Shown here: positions 25,332 through 34,298 of the stretch, piece by piece
Layout: the number at the start of each line of letters is the position of its first letter
Position numbering within the stretch: position 1 is the first letter of the stretch
Source of the DNA: Ligilactobacillus apodemi DSM 16634 = JCM 16172
GTDB taxonomy: Bacteria; Bacillota; Bacilli; Lactobacillales; Lactobacillaceae
Reading direction: 5' to 3'
NCBI RefSeq assembly: GCF_001434405.1
Contig: NZ_AZFT01000048.1
Location: 100,517-164,516 of the forward strand
DNA: 64,000 nt
Program-made: the position numbers and the translations under genes
Notes under the pieces: model-generated
Database searches by the model: none
What the model was told of the DNA's origin: nothing
The model's input: the letters and a program-made list of their open reading frames with translations, nothing else

Positions 25332-27461
25332 ATGAAAGTTATGAGTGGGAAGATGAAAAAGTATTTACAAATTGCAACACCAAAGGAATTACAAAGCTTG
25401 GTGCCAAAACCTTGGGAATGGGTCGAATTGAGCCCAGAAATCGAAGCTACCACGTTAGCGGCAATCGTGATCAACGCTAATGATTTAAAGCAAAAGGCGT
25501 GTGCCAACTTGTTAAAAAAGCAACTAGGGCTGGATCTGCCACTAATTGAGTTAACTGCAACAGACCTAACTCAGGCTAAAGAAATGATAACGAACGCTGC
25601 AACTGCTTATGAAAATGAAATGGTACCGGGATTTTTACAAGACCTGATCAACTTTGCTGATGAAAAAGCAGTCAGTTTTACGACTCCAGGACATCACAAT
25701 GGAAATTTCTATCGTAATCATCCAGCAGGGCAAGTCTTTAAAAACTTTTTTGGCGATAATTTGTTATATGCTGATGTTAGTGACACGATCCCAGAATTAG
25801 GCGATACCTTAACGCACGGTGGGACACCTTTGACGGCTGAAAAAGAAGCTGCCAAAGCTTTTAACGCAGATAAAGTTTATTTTTGTACTAATGGGACGAC
25901 TAGTTCAAATACTATTTGTGCCAGTGCAACGCTAACAGCAGGTGATCTGGTATTATTTGACCGAAATAATCACAAGTCACTTTACAATAGTGCTTTAGTG
26001 ATGACGGGCGCCAACCCGGTTTACTTACAGACTGATCGTAACGCTTTAGGCTTGATCGGACCGGTTTTAGCCAAAGATTTAGATGAAACTAAAATTAGAC
26101 AAGAAATTGCTAAAGTCGATCCTAAAAAAGTACAGGAAAAACGCCCCTTTCGGTTAGCTGTGTTACAGCTTGAAACCTACGATGGTGTTTTTTATGATGC
26201 GAAGTATCTGTTAGAAAAAATTGGTCCCTTGTGTGACTATGTTTTATTTGATTGTGCTTGGGGTGGTTATGAGCAATTTGTTGACTTGATGCGTACACTA
26301 TCACCACTACAACCGAATTATGGGCCTGATGATCCAGGGATCTTAGTGACGCAATCGGTGCATAAACAACAGGCTGGCTTAGCGCAAACTTCCCAAATTT
26401 TGAAAAAAGACGCGCATCTAAAAGGGCAAAAACGTTACGTTGATCATAAGCATTTTAATAACGCCTATCTTAAGTATGTGACTACGAGTTACTCTTATCC
26501 AATCTATGCTTCCTTAGCGGTCAATGCCAAAATGGCGCACAGTACGGCTAATAAAACTTGGTGGGAACAAACGCTTAGACGAGGGATCGAATTTAGAAAG
26601 GCCTTATTACGGCAAAGTAAGTTATTTAAACCACTCGTTCCAACTAAAATCGCTGGGAAAAATTGGCAAGATATTTCAACTGAAAAATTAGCGACTGAGT
26701 TAGATTTATGGCGTTTAGATCCCACCCAAAACTGGCATGGCTTCTTACAAGGCACAAAAAATGAAGCGGTCATAAGTCCGTTGAAATTGACGATCGTTAG
26801 CCCTGGTGTTGATCTAGCTACCGGAAAATATGAATCAGTGGGGATCCCTAGTCCGTTGATCGGGGAATTTTTGTTAGAAAAGCGGATCATTGCTGGCAAA
26901 GCAGACCTTTATTCGACGTTATTTTTCTTAACACCTGGTGAAGATGAGCTCAGTTTACAAACCTTACTCGAAGCCTTTTTAGAATTTGAACGCTTATATT
27001 TGACCGATGCCCCCTTGAAAAAAGCACTACCACGTTTTGCTAAGCAAGCTAAGGATCGCTACGCAGGTTATACATTAAAGCAATTGTGCCAAGAAATGCA
27101 TGCGTATTTTAGCACGCATAATATTTATCAGTTGCAACAAGCACTGTTTACTAAAGATACCTTCCAAGCTTATGAAGAGCTACCATACACCGCTGATCAA
27201 GCTTTTATGCGCAATCAAGGTGAATTAGTTGACTTAGATGAGATCGTCGGACGGGTTGCCTTAGAAGGGGCACTGCCATACCCACCCGGAGTATTTATTG
27301 TGGCACCAGGAGAAAAATGGCAACAAATTGATGTGGACTACTTTAAAATCTTGTTAGGTGCAATGGAATATTTCCCGGGTTTTGAACCTGAGATCCAGGG
27401 AATTTACTTAACGCGTAACAAAGAAGGAAAATTAACGGCTAAAGGATATGTTTTAGCGTAA
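25332..27461 (+). CDS. Ornithine/lysine/arginine decarboxylase (PLP, fold type I)
   Basis: Large acid-inducible-type decarboxylase of 709 residues, very like the ornithine decarboxylase of Lactobacillus 30a over most of its length. N-terminal wing domain, then TPGHHNGNFYRNHPAG, GTTSSN, DRNNHKSLYNSAL, an FDCAWGGYE substrate and PLP region, and the Schiff-base Lys in TQSVHKQQAG (near 347). C-terminal ALEGALPYPPGVFIVAPGEKW. The C-terminal tail is shorter than in Lactobacillus 30a. Where that enzyme has VGYEQF, this one has GGYEQF next to the active site. Start is uncertain among ATGs at 25332, 25341 and 25353. With the divergent antiporter it should give acid resistance and putrescine or cadaverine. 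Confidence 0.9.
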   Translation: MKVMSGKMKKYLQIATPKELQSLVPKPWEWVELSPEIEATTLAAIVINANDLKQKACANLLKKQLGLDLPLIELTATDLTQAKEMITNAATAYENEMVPGFLQDLINFADEKAVSFTTPGHHNGNFYRNHPAGQVFKNFFGDNLLYADVSDTIPELGDTLTHGGTPLTAEKEAAKAFNADKVYFCTNGTTSSNTICASATLTAGDLVLFDRNNHKSLYNSALVMTGANPVYLQTDRNALGLIGPVLAKDLDETKIRQEIAKVDPKKVQEKRPFRLAVLQLETYDGVFYDAKYLLEKIGPLCDYVLFDCAWGGYEQFVDLMRTLSPLQPNYGPDDPGILVTQSVHKQQAGLAQTSQILKKDAHLKGQKRYVDHKHFNNAYLKYVTTSYSYPIYASLAVNAKMAHSTANKTWWEQTLRRGIEFRKALLRQSKLFKPLVPTKIAGKNWQDISTEKLATELDLWRLDPTQNWHGFLQGTKNEAVISPLKLTIVSPGVDLATGKYESVGIPSPLIGEFLLEKRIIAGKADLYSTLFFLTPGEDELSLQTLLEAFLEFERLYLTDAPLKKALPRFAKQAKDRYAGYTLKQLCQEMHAYFSTHNIYQLQQALFTKDTFQAYEELPYTADQAFMRNQGELVDLDEIVGRVALEGALPYPPGVFIVAPGEKWQQIDVDYFKILLGAMEYFPGFEPEIQGIYLTRNKEGKLTAKGYVLA

Positions 27462-27462
27462 A

Positions 27463-27497
27463 AAAAGATGCTGGCTAAAATAGCTAGCATCTTTTTT
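27463..27497. terminator. Bidirectional terminator decarboxylase / GNAT gene
   Basis: AAAAAGATGCTGGCTA pairs with TAGCTAGCATCTTTTT around AAA. The stop codon of the reverse GNAT gene lies inside the stem. Confidence 0.85.
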
Positions 27498-27966
27498 GGT
27501 AAGCCAGACGATCAGTCCCGTCATCGGTTTGAATGATCCCACAATATTCAAAGCCATTTTTAGTGATCAAATGGCGCATGATCGTGTTATCTTGATGAGT
27601 ATCGATCTTGATATTTGGTTCAAGTTGAGCACAAAAGGCTAAAGCTTGTTCAAAAATATGGGGCACTTTTCCATTACCGGCGATGCGGTGGATCGTCCCA
27701 TAAGGATCAGCATTTAACCATTGTCCCTCAATGTGTTGATAAGTTGGGTCTTCGCCAGTAATAAAGGCAAAGATGCCCCCAATGGTTTCATCATCATAAA
27801 TAACATAGAGATCTTGTGCTGCAATGTCAGCTAAGATAACTTCTTTTGTGGGATGAGTTTTTTTCCATTGTGTCGGGTTATTATTTTTGATCATTTGCGT
27901 GCGTGCATATTGATAGATCGCTAAAATCTCTGGCAGATCAGCGGTTGTAGCTAACCGAACTGGCAT
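27484..27966 (-). CDS. GNAT family N-acetyltransferase
   Basis: Protein of 160 residues. MPVRLATTADLPEILAIY at the N-terminus and IHRIAGNGKVPHIFEQALAF near 92-111, in place of the acetyl-CoA Q/R-x-x-G-x-G/A loop, then DTHQDNTIMRHLITKNGFEYCG, typical of a compact GNAT. AAAGGAGG before the ATG. Substrate unknown. Confidence 0.85.
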   Translation of the reverse strand: MPVRLATTADLPEILAIYQYARTQMIKNNNPTQWKKTHPTKEVILADIAAQDLYVIYDDETIGGIFAFITGEDPTYQHIEGQWLNADPYGTIHRIAGNGKVPHIFEQALAFCAQLEPNIKIDTHQDNTIMRHLITKNGFEYCGIIQTDDGTDRLAYQKRC

Positions 27967-28027
27967 AAAAATACCTCCTTTAATTCACTAAATATTAACA
28001 GATAAAAAATTTTTTTGTCAAATGTAC

Positions 28028-28056
28028 TTGCATTTATAAAAAGTAAGTGATATTGT
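28028..28056 (+). promoter_or_regulatory. Promoter of the mccAB leader
   Basis: TTGCAT, 17-base spacer, TATTGT, some 30 bases before the leader-peptide start codon. Confidence 0.5.
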
Positions 28057-28087
28057 TTAATCAACGATTTGAAAGGAACGAATTACG

Positions 28088-28177
28088 ATGGAAACTTTAG
28101 TTATGAATGTACAATTAAACAACTGTTGTCTTTCTTCGCGTCACCTAGCGAAGAAAGCTATTTGTGCTACGATTTAG
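28088..28177 (+). CDS. Cysteine-containing leader peptide of mccAB
   Basis: A 29-residue ORF, METLVMNVQLNNCC then LSSRHLAKKAICATI, with AAAGGAA ten bases before its ATG. It has two adjacent Cys codons (TGT TGT, 28124-28129) and a third Cys at position 26, in a genome where Cys codons are rare. The tandem Cys codons stop exactly at the base of a 10-bp hairpin. The ORF lies in the leader of a cysteine-synthesis operon and precedes an intrinsic terminator. All of this fits a ribosome-stalling attenuator peptide sensing charged tRNA-Cys. Confidence 0.7.
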   Translation: METLVMNVQLNNCCLSSRHLAKKAICATI

Positions 28178-28238
28178 CTTAACTAGAGAATCTTCGTTAG
28201 TAAAGGACGCGACCATTTATCGGTTTGCGTCCTTTTTT
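28130..28238 (+). promoter_or_regulatory. Putative cysteine transcription attenuator
   Basis: Segment 1, CTTTCTTCGC (28130-28139), pairs perfectly with segment 2, GCGAAGAAAG (28148-28157). Segment 2 with its loop (CTAGCGAAGA, 28145-28154) can instead pair with TCTTCGTTAG (28191-28200). In the same fold CGCGTC (28137-28142) pairs with GACGCG (28206-28211), which is the 5' arm of the terminator. The terminator is AAGGACGC-ACC against GGT-GCGTCCTT, then six T (28233-28238). A ribosome stalled on the Cys pair would cover segment 1 and free the antiterminator. No T-box sequence (TGGNACCGCG) is present. Confidence 0.7.
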
Positions 28239-28269
28239 ATTCGCTAAAAATCGAGAAAGAAGGGGTAAA

Positions 28270-29187
28270 ATGATTTACCAAAACGTTACGGAATTGATCG
28301 GGCATACACCACTGTTAAAATTACAGTTACCAACGCCTAATCAAGTTTCGATCTATGCCAAATTAGAAATGTATAACCCGGGTGGTAGTATCAAAGATCG
28401 CATGGGAGAATACTTACTAGTTGACGCTTCTAAAAAAGGCTTGATCAACGAAGAGACCACGATCATTGAGCCAACTGCGGGAAATACTGGGATCGGGTTA
28501 GCCTTAGCCGCCCAAAAGCGTGGCTTACCAGTGATCTTAGTTGTGCCAGAGCAATTTAGCCAGGAAAAACAAGTGCTGATGCGGGCTTTAGGCGCAAAAA
28601 TCGTGCACACACCTAAAGCAGAAGGCATCAAAGGTGCGATCAAAAAAGCTCAAGCATTGGCAAGTCAATTAGAAAATAGTTACGTCCCGTTGCAGTTTGA
28701 AAACCCAGCGAACCCAGCCGCTTATGCGCGTAGCTTAGCTCCCGAATTACTGGCTGATTTTGCTGAAAATGATTTGCAGATCGATGGCTTTGTTGCCGGT
28801 GCTGGTAGTGGTGGTACATTTGCCGGGATCGCTAAGTATTTACAACAACATGTTGCTGGTTTAAAGACGGCAGTGGTTGAACCTGAGGGCTCGATTTTAA
28901 ATGGTGGACCGGCGCACAGTCATCGGACTGAAGGCATTGGGGTCGAGTTTATCCCCCCATTTTTTGCTGATGTTAAGATCGATGAGGCCTATACGATCAG
29001 TGATGACCAGGCGTTTGAAATGGTAGCTCAAATGGCACGCACAAACGGACTATTTATTGGCAGTTCAAGTGGTGCTGCTTTAGCCGCTAGTTTAGAATTA
29101 GCGAAAACTTTACCCCCAAATAGCAATATCGTGACGATTTTTCCTGATAGTTCGGAGCGATATTTAAGTAAAAACATTTATCAGTAG
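28270..29187 (+). CDS. mccA: MccA-type cystathionine beta-synthase (O-acetylserine dependent)
   Basis: PLP fold-type II enzyme of 305 residues. Schiff-base Lys42 in NPGGSIKDR, phosphate or substrate loop [16 protein letters not shown]-binding [10 protein letters not shown], and the C-terminal [10 protein letters not shown] and [11 protein letters not shown]. The TAGNTG loop and the C-terminal half follow B. subtilis MccA more than CysK, so it likely joins O-acetylserine (or serine) with homocysteine to cystathionine; CysK-like activity is possible. Start at ATG 28270 behind AAGGGG. A longer frame from 28225 would start inside the terminator stem and is rejected. It precedes mccB by 12 bases. 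Confidence 0.9.
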   Translation: MIYQNVTELIGHTPLLKLQLPTPNQVSIYAKLEMYNPGGSIKDRMGEYLLVDASKKGLINEETTIIEPTAGNTGIGLALAAQKRGLPVILVVPEQFSQEKQVLMRALGAKIVHTPKAEGIKGAIKKAQALASQLENSYVPLQFENPANPAAYARSLAPELLADFAENDLQIDGFVAGAGSGGTFAGIAKYLQQHVAGLKTAVVEPEGSILNGGPAHSHRTEGIGVEFIPPFFADVKIDEAYTISDDQAFEMVAQMARTNGLFIGSSSGAALAASLELAKTLPPNSNIVTIFPDSSERYLSKNIYQ

Positions 29188-30339
<1,152 letters not shown>

Positions 30340-30401
30340 GTAAAAATTTAATGCTTGTTCGCCTATAGATTGTGTACAATAAGTAAGTGAAAAAGTGATG
30401 T

Positions 30402-30417
30402 GAGGTGACCAAAAATT
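30402..30417 (+). promoter_or_regulatory. Strong Shine-Dalgarno before an ATT codon
   Basis: GAGGTGA (30402-30408) matches the anti-SD well and stands six bases before ATT (30415). In the open frame, which begins right after TGA 30406, there is no ATG, GTG or TTG before ATG 30469, which has no ribosome site of its own. Confidence 0.55.
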
Positions 30418-31050
30418 AAGTTTTTACATTTTCTCTGGAATCTAATTGTTACTTTTGTAGTTACACTTATGCTATGTCTTGGGGTCTTGTGGTTTTTGAC
30501 AACTTCTTATGCGACCCCACTAGTGAATGAATTAAAAACGCTGATCACTAAAGTTCAGCCAGCACTAAAGACTGATATTGATACACAAACAGATATAGAC
30601 CAAACTAATCGCTGGGCTACTAATACTGCGACTGTCTATTTAGAAGCGACGGATGCGCAGATTCAAAATGCTTATCTTCAAGCTTTAGATAATTGGAATC
30701 AAACCGGAGCTTTTAAATTTGAACAAGTTACTAGCAAAAACGAAGCCCAGATCGTCTTAAAGCAACAAAATGATAGTCAAACTAAAGCAGCTGGGGTGAC
30801 CCATATTCTAGCTGATCAAATAACTTCGCGGTTAACAAGTGCAGATGTTTATCTTAATACTTACTATCTTTTAAACCCACAGTTTGGCTATTCAAACGAA
30901 CGGATCGTTAACACTGCTGAACATGAGTTAGGTCATGCGATCGGGTTGTCACATAATGATCAAAGCGCTTCGGTAATGCAATCGGCTGGCTCATATTATG
31001 GCATCCAATCCGAGGATATTTCTGCTGTTGAGAAATTGTATCAAAGCTAG
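30415..31050 (+). CDS. Matrixin-like zinc metalloprotease, membrane-anchored or secreted
   Basis: About 211 residues from the ATT start. The N-terminus then reads (M)KFLHFLWNLIVTFVVTLML and on to FLTTSYA, a good signal peptide or anchor. From the first ATG (30469) half of this would be lost. The mature part has a matrixin-like zinc site HELGHAIGLSH near 170-180 and a Met-turn SVMQSAG. Family members are small extracellular peptidases in lactobacilli, often annotated M10A or YpwA-type; the substrate is unknown. Stand-alone, though no terminator separates it from the GNAT gene 49 bases on. Confidence 0.8.
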   Translation: MKFLHFLWNLIVTFVVTLMLCLGVLWFLTTSYATPLVNELKTLITKVQPALKTDIDTQTDIDQTNRWATNTATVYLEATDAQIQNAYLQALDNWNQTGAFKFEQVTSKNEAQIVLKQQNDSQTKAAGVTHILADQITSRLTSADVYLNTYYLLNPQFGYSNERIVNTAEHELGHAIGLSHNDQSASVMQSAGSYYGIQSEDISAVEKLYQS

Positions 31051-31099
31051 CTACAAATGGTATAATTTTTTGAAGTGAGAGATATTAGGGGGATTTTTT

Positions 31100-31651
31100 A
31101 TGACTTTACGATTAGTAACGGCAAATTCAAATGATCTACCAAAGATCAAAGAACTCTATTTAAAAGCTTTTCCGGCAGTGGAACGCGTGCCGTTTTGGTT
31201 GTTAAAAAAGCGGACGAAAGCGGAAAATGCAGAATTTTGTAGTTTATATGAGGATGACAAGTGGTTAGGTTTTATTTATACGCTTAAAAATCAAGAATTA
31301 GTATATGTTTTCTTTTTAGCGATCGATCCGGCCAACCGCTCAAAAGGCTATGGGAGTGGCTTGATGGAACTTGTTAAAGAGCGTTATGCAGGACAAGTGA
31401 TCGGGTTGAGTGCCGAAAAAGAAGATGAACAAGCACCCAATAATGAGGAGCGCAAGCGTCGTTTGAAATTTTATGCGAAAAATGACTTTTTCCCAACTGA
31501 TTTTTACACCGCTGAGAAAGGTGGCGTGGATTTTGAATTCTTGACTTATCAAAAAAAATCACCGCGCCCCCAAGCTTATCCCGAATTGATGCGCCAAGTT
31601 TTAGGCATTTGGCAGAAGTTTATCTTACCGATCAAAGTCGTTGAAAAATGA
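31100..31651 (+). CDS. GNAT family N-acetyltransferase
   Basis: Protein of 183 residues. It has an early FP-AVERVPFW element, a beta-strand pair YVFFLAIDPANRSKGYGSGLMELV near 75-98 (R-x-x-G-x-G loop) and a downstream FYAKNDFFPTDFY. The substrate is unknown. GGGGG site before the ATG. Confidence 0.85.
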   Translation: MTLRLVTANSNDLPKIKELYLKAFPAVERVPFWLLKKRTKAENAEFCSLYEDDKWLGFIYTLKNQELVYVFFLAIDPANRSKGYGSGLMELVKERYAGQVIGLSAEKEDEQAPNNEERKRRLKFYAKNDFFPTDFYTAEKGGVDFEFLTYQKKSPRPQAYPELMRQVLGIWQKFILPIKVVEK

Positions 31652-31720
31652 TAGTGGTTTGCAAAAAAGATCAGGAAATCAGATAATAAAAGTATTCAAT
31701 TTAAAAGGATAACGAAAAAT

Positions 31721-33796
31721 ATGAAAAAATTAGTATTAGCAGAAAAGCCAAGTGTAGCGCGTGATCTTAGTCAGATCTTAGGTGCAACACAAAAGCATAA
31801 AAACTATTATGAAGGTAACGAATATGTAGTTACGTGGGCTTTGGGACATTTATTAGGATTAAAGATGCCAGAAGATCTCAAGCAAGAGTGGCAAACGTGG
31901 CAACTGGAAACTTTACCGATGATCCCTAAATACATTGGCACTAAGCCTTTGCCCAAAACTCGGGCCCAGTTAAAGGCGATTGGTTCCTTAGCTAAGAGAA
32001 AAGATATCTCTGAAGCGATCATCGCAACTGATGCTGGACGTGAAGGTGAGTTGGTGGCACGTTGGATCTTAGAATATGTTCGTTTTAATAAACCAGTCAA
32101 GCGTTTGTGGATCTCTTCGCAAACGACTAAAGCGATCAAGCAAGGCTTCGCAACGTTAAAACCAGCTAAAGCTTACGATAATTTGTATTATTCTGCTTTA
32201 GCTCGTGCCAAGGCTGATTGGTTAGTCGGCTTAAATGTTACTCGCGCATTGACTGTCAAATATCAAGACAATCTTTCGGCTGGTCGGGTCCAAACCCCAA
32301 CACTGGCGTTAGTCGCTAAGCAAGAAGAAAAGATCAGTAAATTTATCCCACAAAAATATTTTACGATCACGTTAAATGTAGCTGGGAAAAAAGCTAAGCT
32401 GCAACAAAAAGATCCTCATGTATTAAAAGAGCGCAAACAAGCTGAAGAAATCGTGGCAAAAATGCAACAAGCAAGTGGTCGGGTGACTGAGATCAAATTT
32501 AAAGATAAGGTGATCCCGGCGCCCTTACCATATGATTTGACCGAATTACAGCGGGTAGCTAATGAACTCTATGGCTATTCAGCTAAAAAGACATTGGCAC
32601 TAGTTCAAAGTCTTTATGAAGTTCATAAGATCGTTTCTTATCCCCGAACAGATAGTAAGTATTTGTCAAATGACCTTAAGGCAACTTTAAAAGAACGTTT
32701 GCGGGCGATCTCAGGGATGTTACCCGCAGCTAAACAGTATGCAGGTACGGCTAAAGTTGTGCAAACTAAAGCCTTTAACGATGCCAAAGTGACCGACCAC
32801 CATGCGTTGATCCCCACGGAACAAATTCCCCAATATAGCAAGCTTTCAAGTGATGAACACCGTATTTATAACTTGATCGCTAAGCGCTTTTTAGGGCTCT
32901 TTTTACCACCACATAAAGTGCGCCAAGAAAAAGCTGTGGTCAAATTTGGCGACCAAACCTTTACTTTGACTCAAACGACAGTCTTAGAACCAGGGTGGAA
33001 AGAAAGCGAAAATAATGAAGCGCCCCTTAATTTGACCGAAAATATGGTCATTACGCCTCAATTTATGATCAATGAAGCATTAACGACCCCACCTAAGCCA
33101 TTGAGTGAAGGTAGTTTACTTGCTCAAATGGAAAAATTTAATTTAGGTACCCCAGCAACTCGCGCTGAAATCATTGAAAAACTAGTGAAATCAGCCTTGA
33201 TGGAACGAAATAATAATAGTTTACACGTAACGAAAAAAGGGCAACAATTGTTAGAGTTGGTCAACCCAGAACTAGTTAGTCCTAAATTGACGGCTAAATG
33301 GGAATTACAGCTCGAACAGATCGCTAAGGGAAAATACAACAGTAAGAAATTCTTAAGTGAGATCGAAGCCGATACGAAACGCTTGGTGCGTGAAGTAAAG
33401 AATAGTGAACAAAAATACCAAGACTATTCCTTGACTAAAAAGAAATGTCCTAAATGTGGGGCCTTTTTGAAAGAAAAACCAGTGCGTGACGGTAAATTAT
33501 TAGTTTGCACTAATGAAAGCTGTACTTATAAACGGCGAGCTGAAGCAAAAGTTTCCAATCACCGTTGTCCGATATGTCACAAGAAGATGTTGATCGTAAG
33601 TGGAAAAAATGGTGAATATTTCAGATGTAAATATGATGGTACAACTGAGAAATTGACTGGTGGCAAAAAAGGTAAGAAAAAGATGACCAAGCACGAAGAA
33701 AGACGGTTGTTAAAGAAGATCAATCAAGATAATGAACCCCAAGAAAGTGCTTTGGCACAAGCATTAAAGCAAGCTTTAGGTCAAAATGACGAGTGA
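31721..33796 (+). CDS. topB: DNA topoisomerase III
   Basis: Type IA topoisomerase of 691 residues. TOPRIM start KLVLAEKPSVARDLSQILG with ATDAGREGEL (DxD/E metal site) near 104. Catalytic Tyr in SYPRTDSKYL near 308. The C-terminus has zinc-ribbon pairs CPKCGAF...CTNESC and CPICHKK...CKYDG, then a basic tail. TopB resolves single-stranded or decatenation intermediates. Lactobacillus chromosomes and plasmids both carry it; here the neighbours look chromosomal. Confidence 0.95.
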   Translation: MKKLVLAEKPSVARDLSQILGATQKHKNYYEGNEYVVTWALGHLLGLKMPEDLKQEWQTWQLETLPMIPKYIGTKPLPKTRAQLKAIGSLAKRKDISEAIIATDAGREGELVARWILEYVRFNKPVKRLWISSQTTKAIKQGFATLKPAKAYDNLYYSALARAKADWLVGLNVTRALTVKYQDNLSAGRVQTPTLALVAKQEEKISKFIPQKYFTITLNVAGKKAKLQQKDPHVLKERKQAEEIVAKMQQASGRVTEIKFKDKVIPAPLPYDLTELQRVANELYGYSAKKTLALVQSLYEVHKIVSYPRTDSKYLSNDLKATLKERLRAISGMLPAAKQYAGTAKVVQTKAFNDAKVTDHHALIPTEQIPQYSKLSSDEHRIYNLIAKRFLGLFLPPHKVRQEKAVVKFGDQTFTLTQTTVLEPGWKESENNEAPLNLTENMVITPQFMINEALTTPPKPLSEGSLLAQMEKFNLGTPATRAEIIEKLVKSALMERNNNSLHVTKKGQQLLELVNPELVSPKLTAKWELQLEQIAKGKYNSKKFLSEIEADTKRLVREVKNSEQKYQDYSLTKKKCPKCGAFLKEKPVRDGKLLVCTNESCTYKRRAEAKVSNHRCPICHKKMLIVSGKNGEYFRCKYDGTTEKLTGGKKGKKKMTKHEERRLLKKINQDNEPQESALAQALKQALGQNDE

Positions 33797-33804
33797 CAAT
33801 AAAT

Positions 33805-33858
33805 AACGCCCATAAGCAACAGTAATTAAGTCATCAATCAACGTTGCTTATGGGCGTT
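33805..33858. terminator. Perfect 16-bp inverted repeat between convergent genes
   Basis: AACGCCCATAAGCAAC and its exact complement flank a 22-base loop. It sits between topB and the reverse YbaN gene, so a terminator role is likely, although neither side has a proper T-run. Confidence 0.6.
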
Positions 33859-33862
33859 AGTC

Positions 33863-34162
33863 TTAAATTCTAGCGAGCAAAAGAAATTTTAACCATAAAA
33901 CATGGTACCAAGTTTGTTTGATCTGTTCGGATCGAGCTTCTGCTTCAGCGATTTTTTTATCTAAGATTTTTTGGAATTTACGATATAATTTTGTGTTCGT
34001 TAGCCAGTCGTGGAAACGTGGAGAAAATCTTGAAAGGCTAATGATAAAGAGAATGAAAAACGGTACTTGTGGCATAACAGGGATCAAGATCCCGATCACC
34101 CCAAGGACAAAGCTGATGATTGCAAGTAACAACCATAAGAAACGTTTGATGGAATTGAGCAT
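33863..34162 (-). CDS. YbaN/DUF454 inner-membrane protein
   Basis: Small membrane protein of 99 residues. Two hydrophobic segments (near 7-27 and 33-45) with GVIGILIPVMPQVPFFILFI, then SLSRFSPRFHDWL, the landmarks of DUF454. A charged C-terminal part (KKIAEAEARSEQ) follows. Function unknown. AAAGGAT before the ATG. Confidence 0.85.
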   Translation of the reverse strand: MLNSIKRFLWLLLAIISFVLGVIGILIPVMPQVPFFILFIISLSRFSPRFHDWLTNTKLYRKFQKILDKKIAEAEARSEQIKQTWYHVLWLKFLLLARI

Positions 34163-34298
34163 GTAATCATCCTTTCTGCGTCAATGCATACTTTTTTGCC
34201 GTTAAAAAAAGCATACCACAGAAAAATAGGTTTGTCTTAAAAAGTATTATAAAATTTTATTAAATGTTTAAGATAGATTAAATAAATGTAGGAAAAAA

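Noticed and set aside
28060..28238. T-box leader for mccAB
   Set aside because: The leader is too short and lacks the T-box; the Cys leader peptide explains the parts.
28225..28269. Longer mccA start at 28225
   Set aside because: It lies inside the terminator hairpin and adds residues absent from the family.
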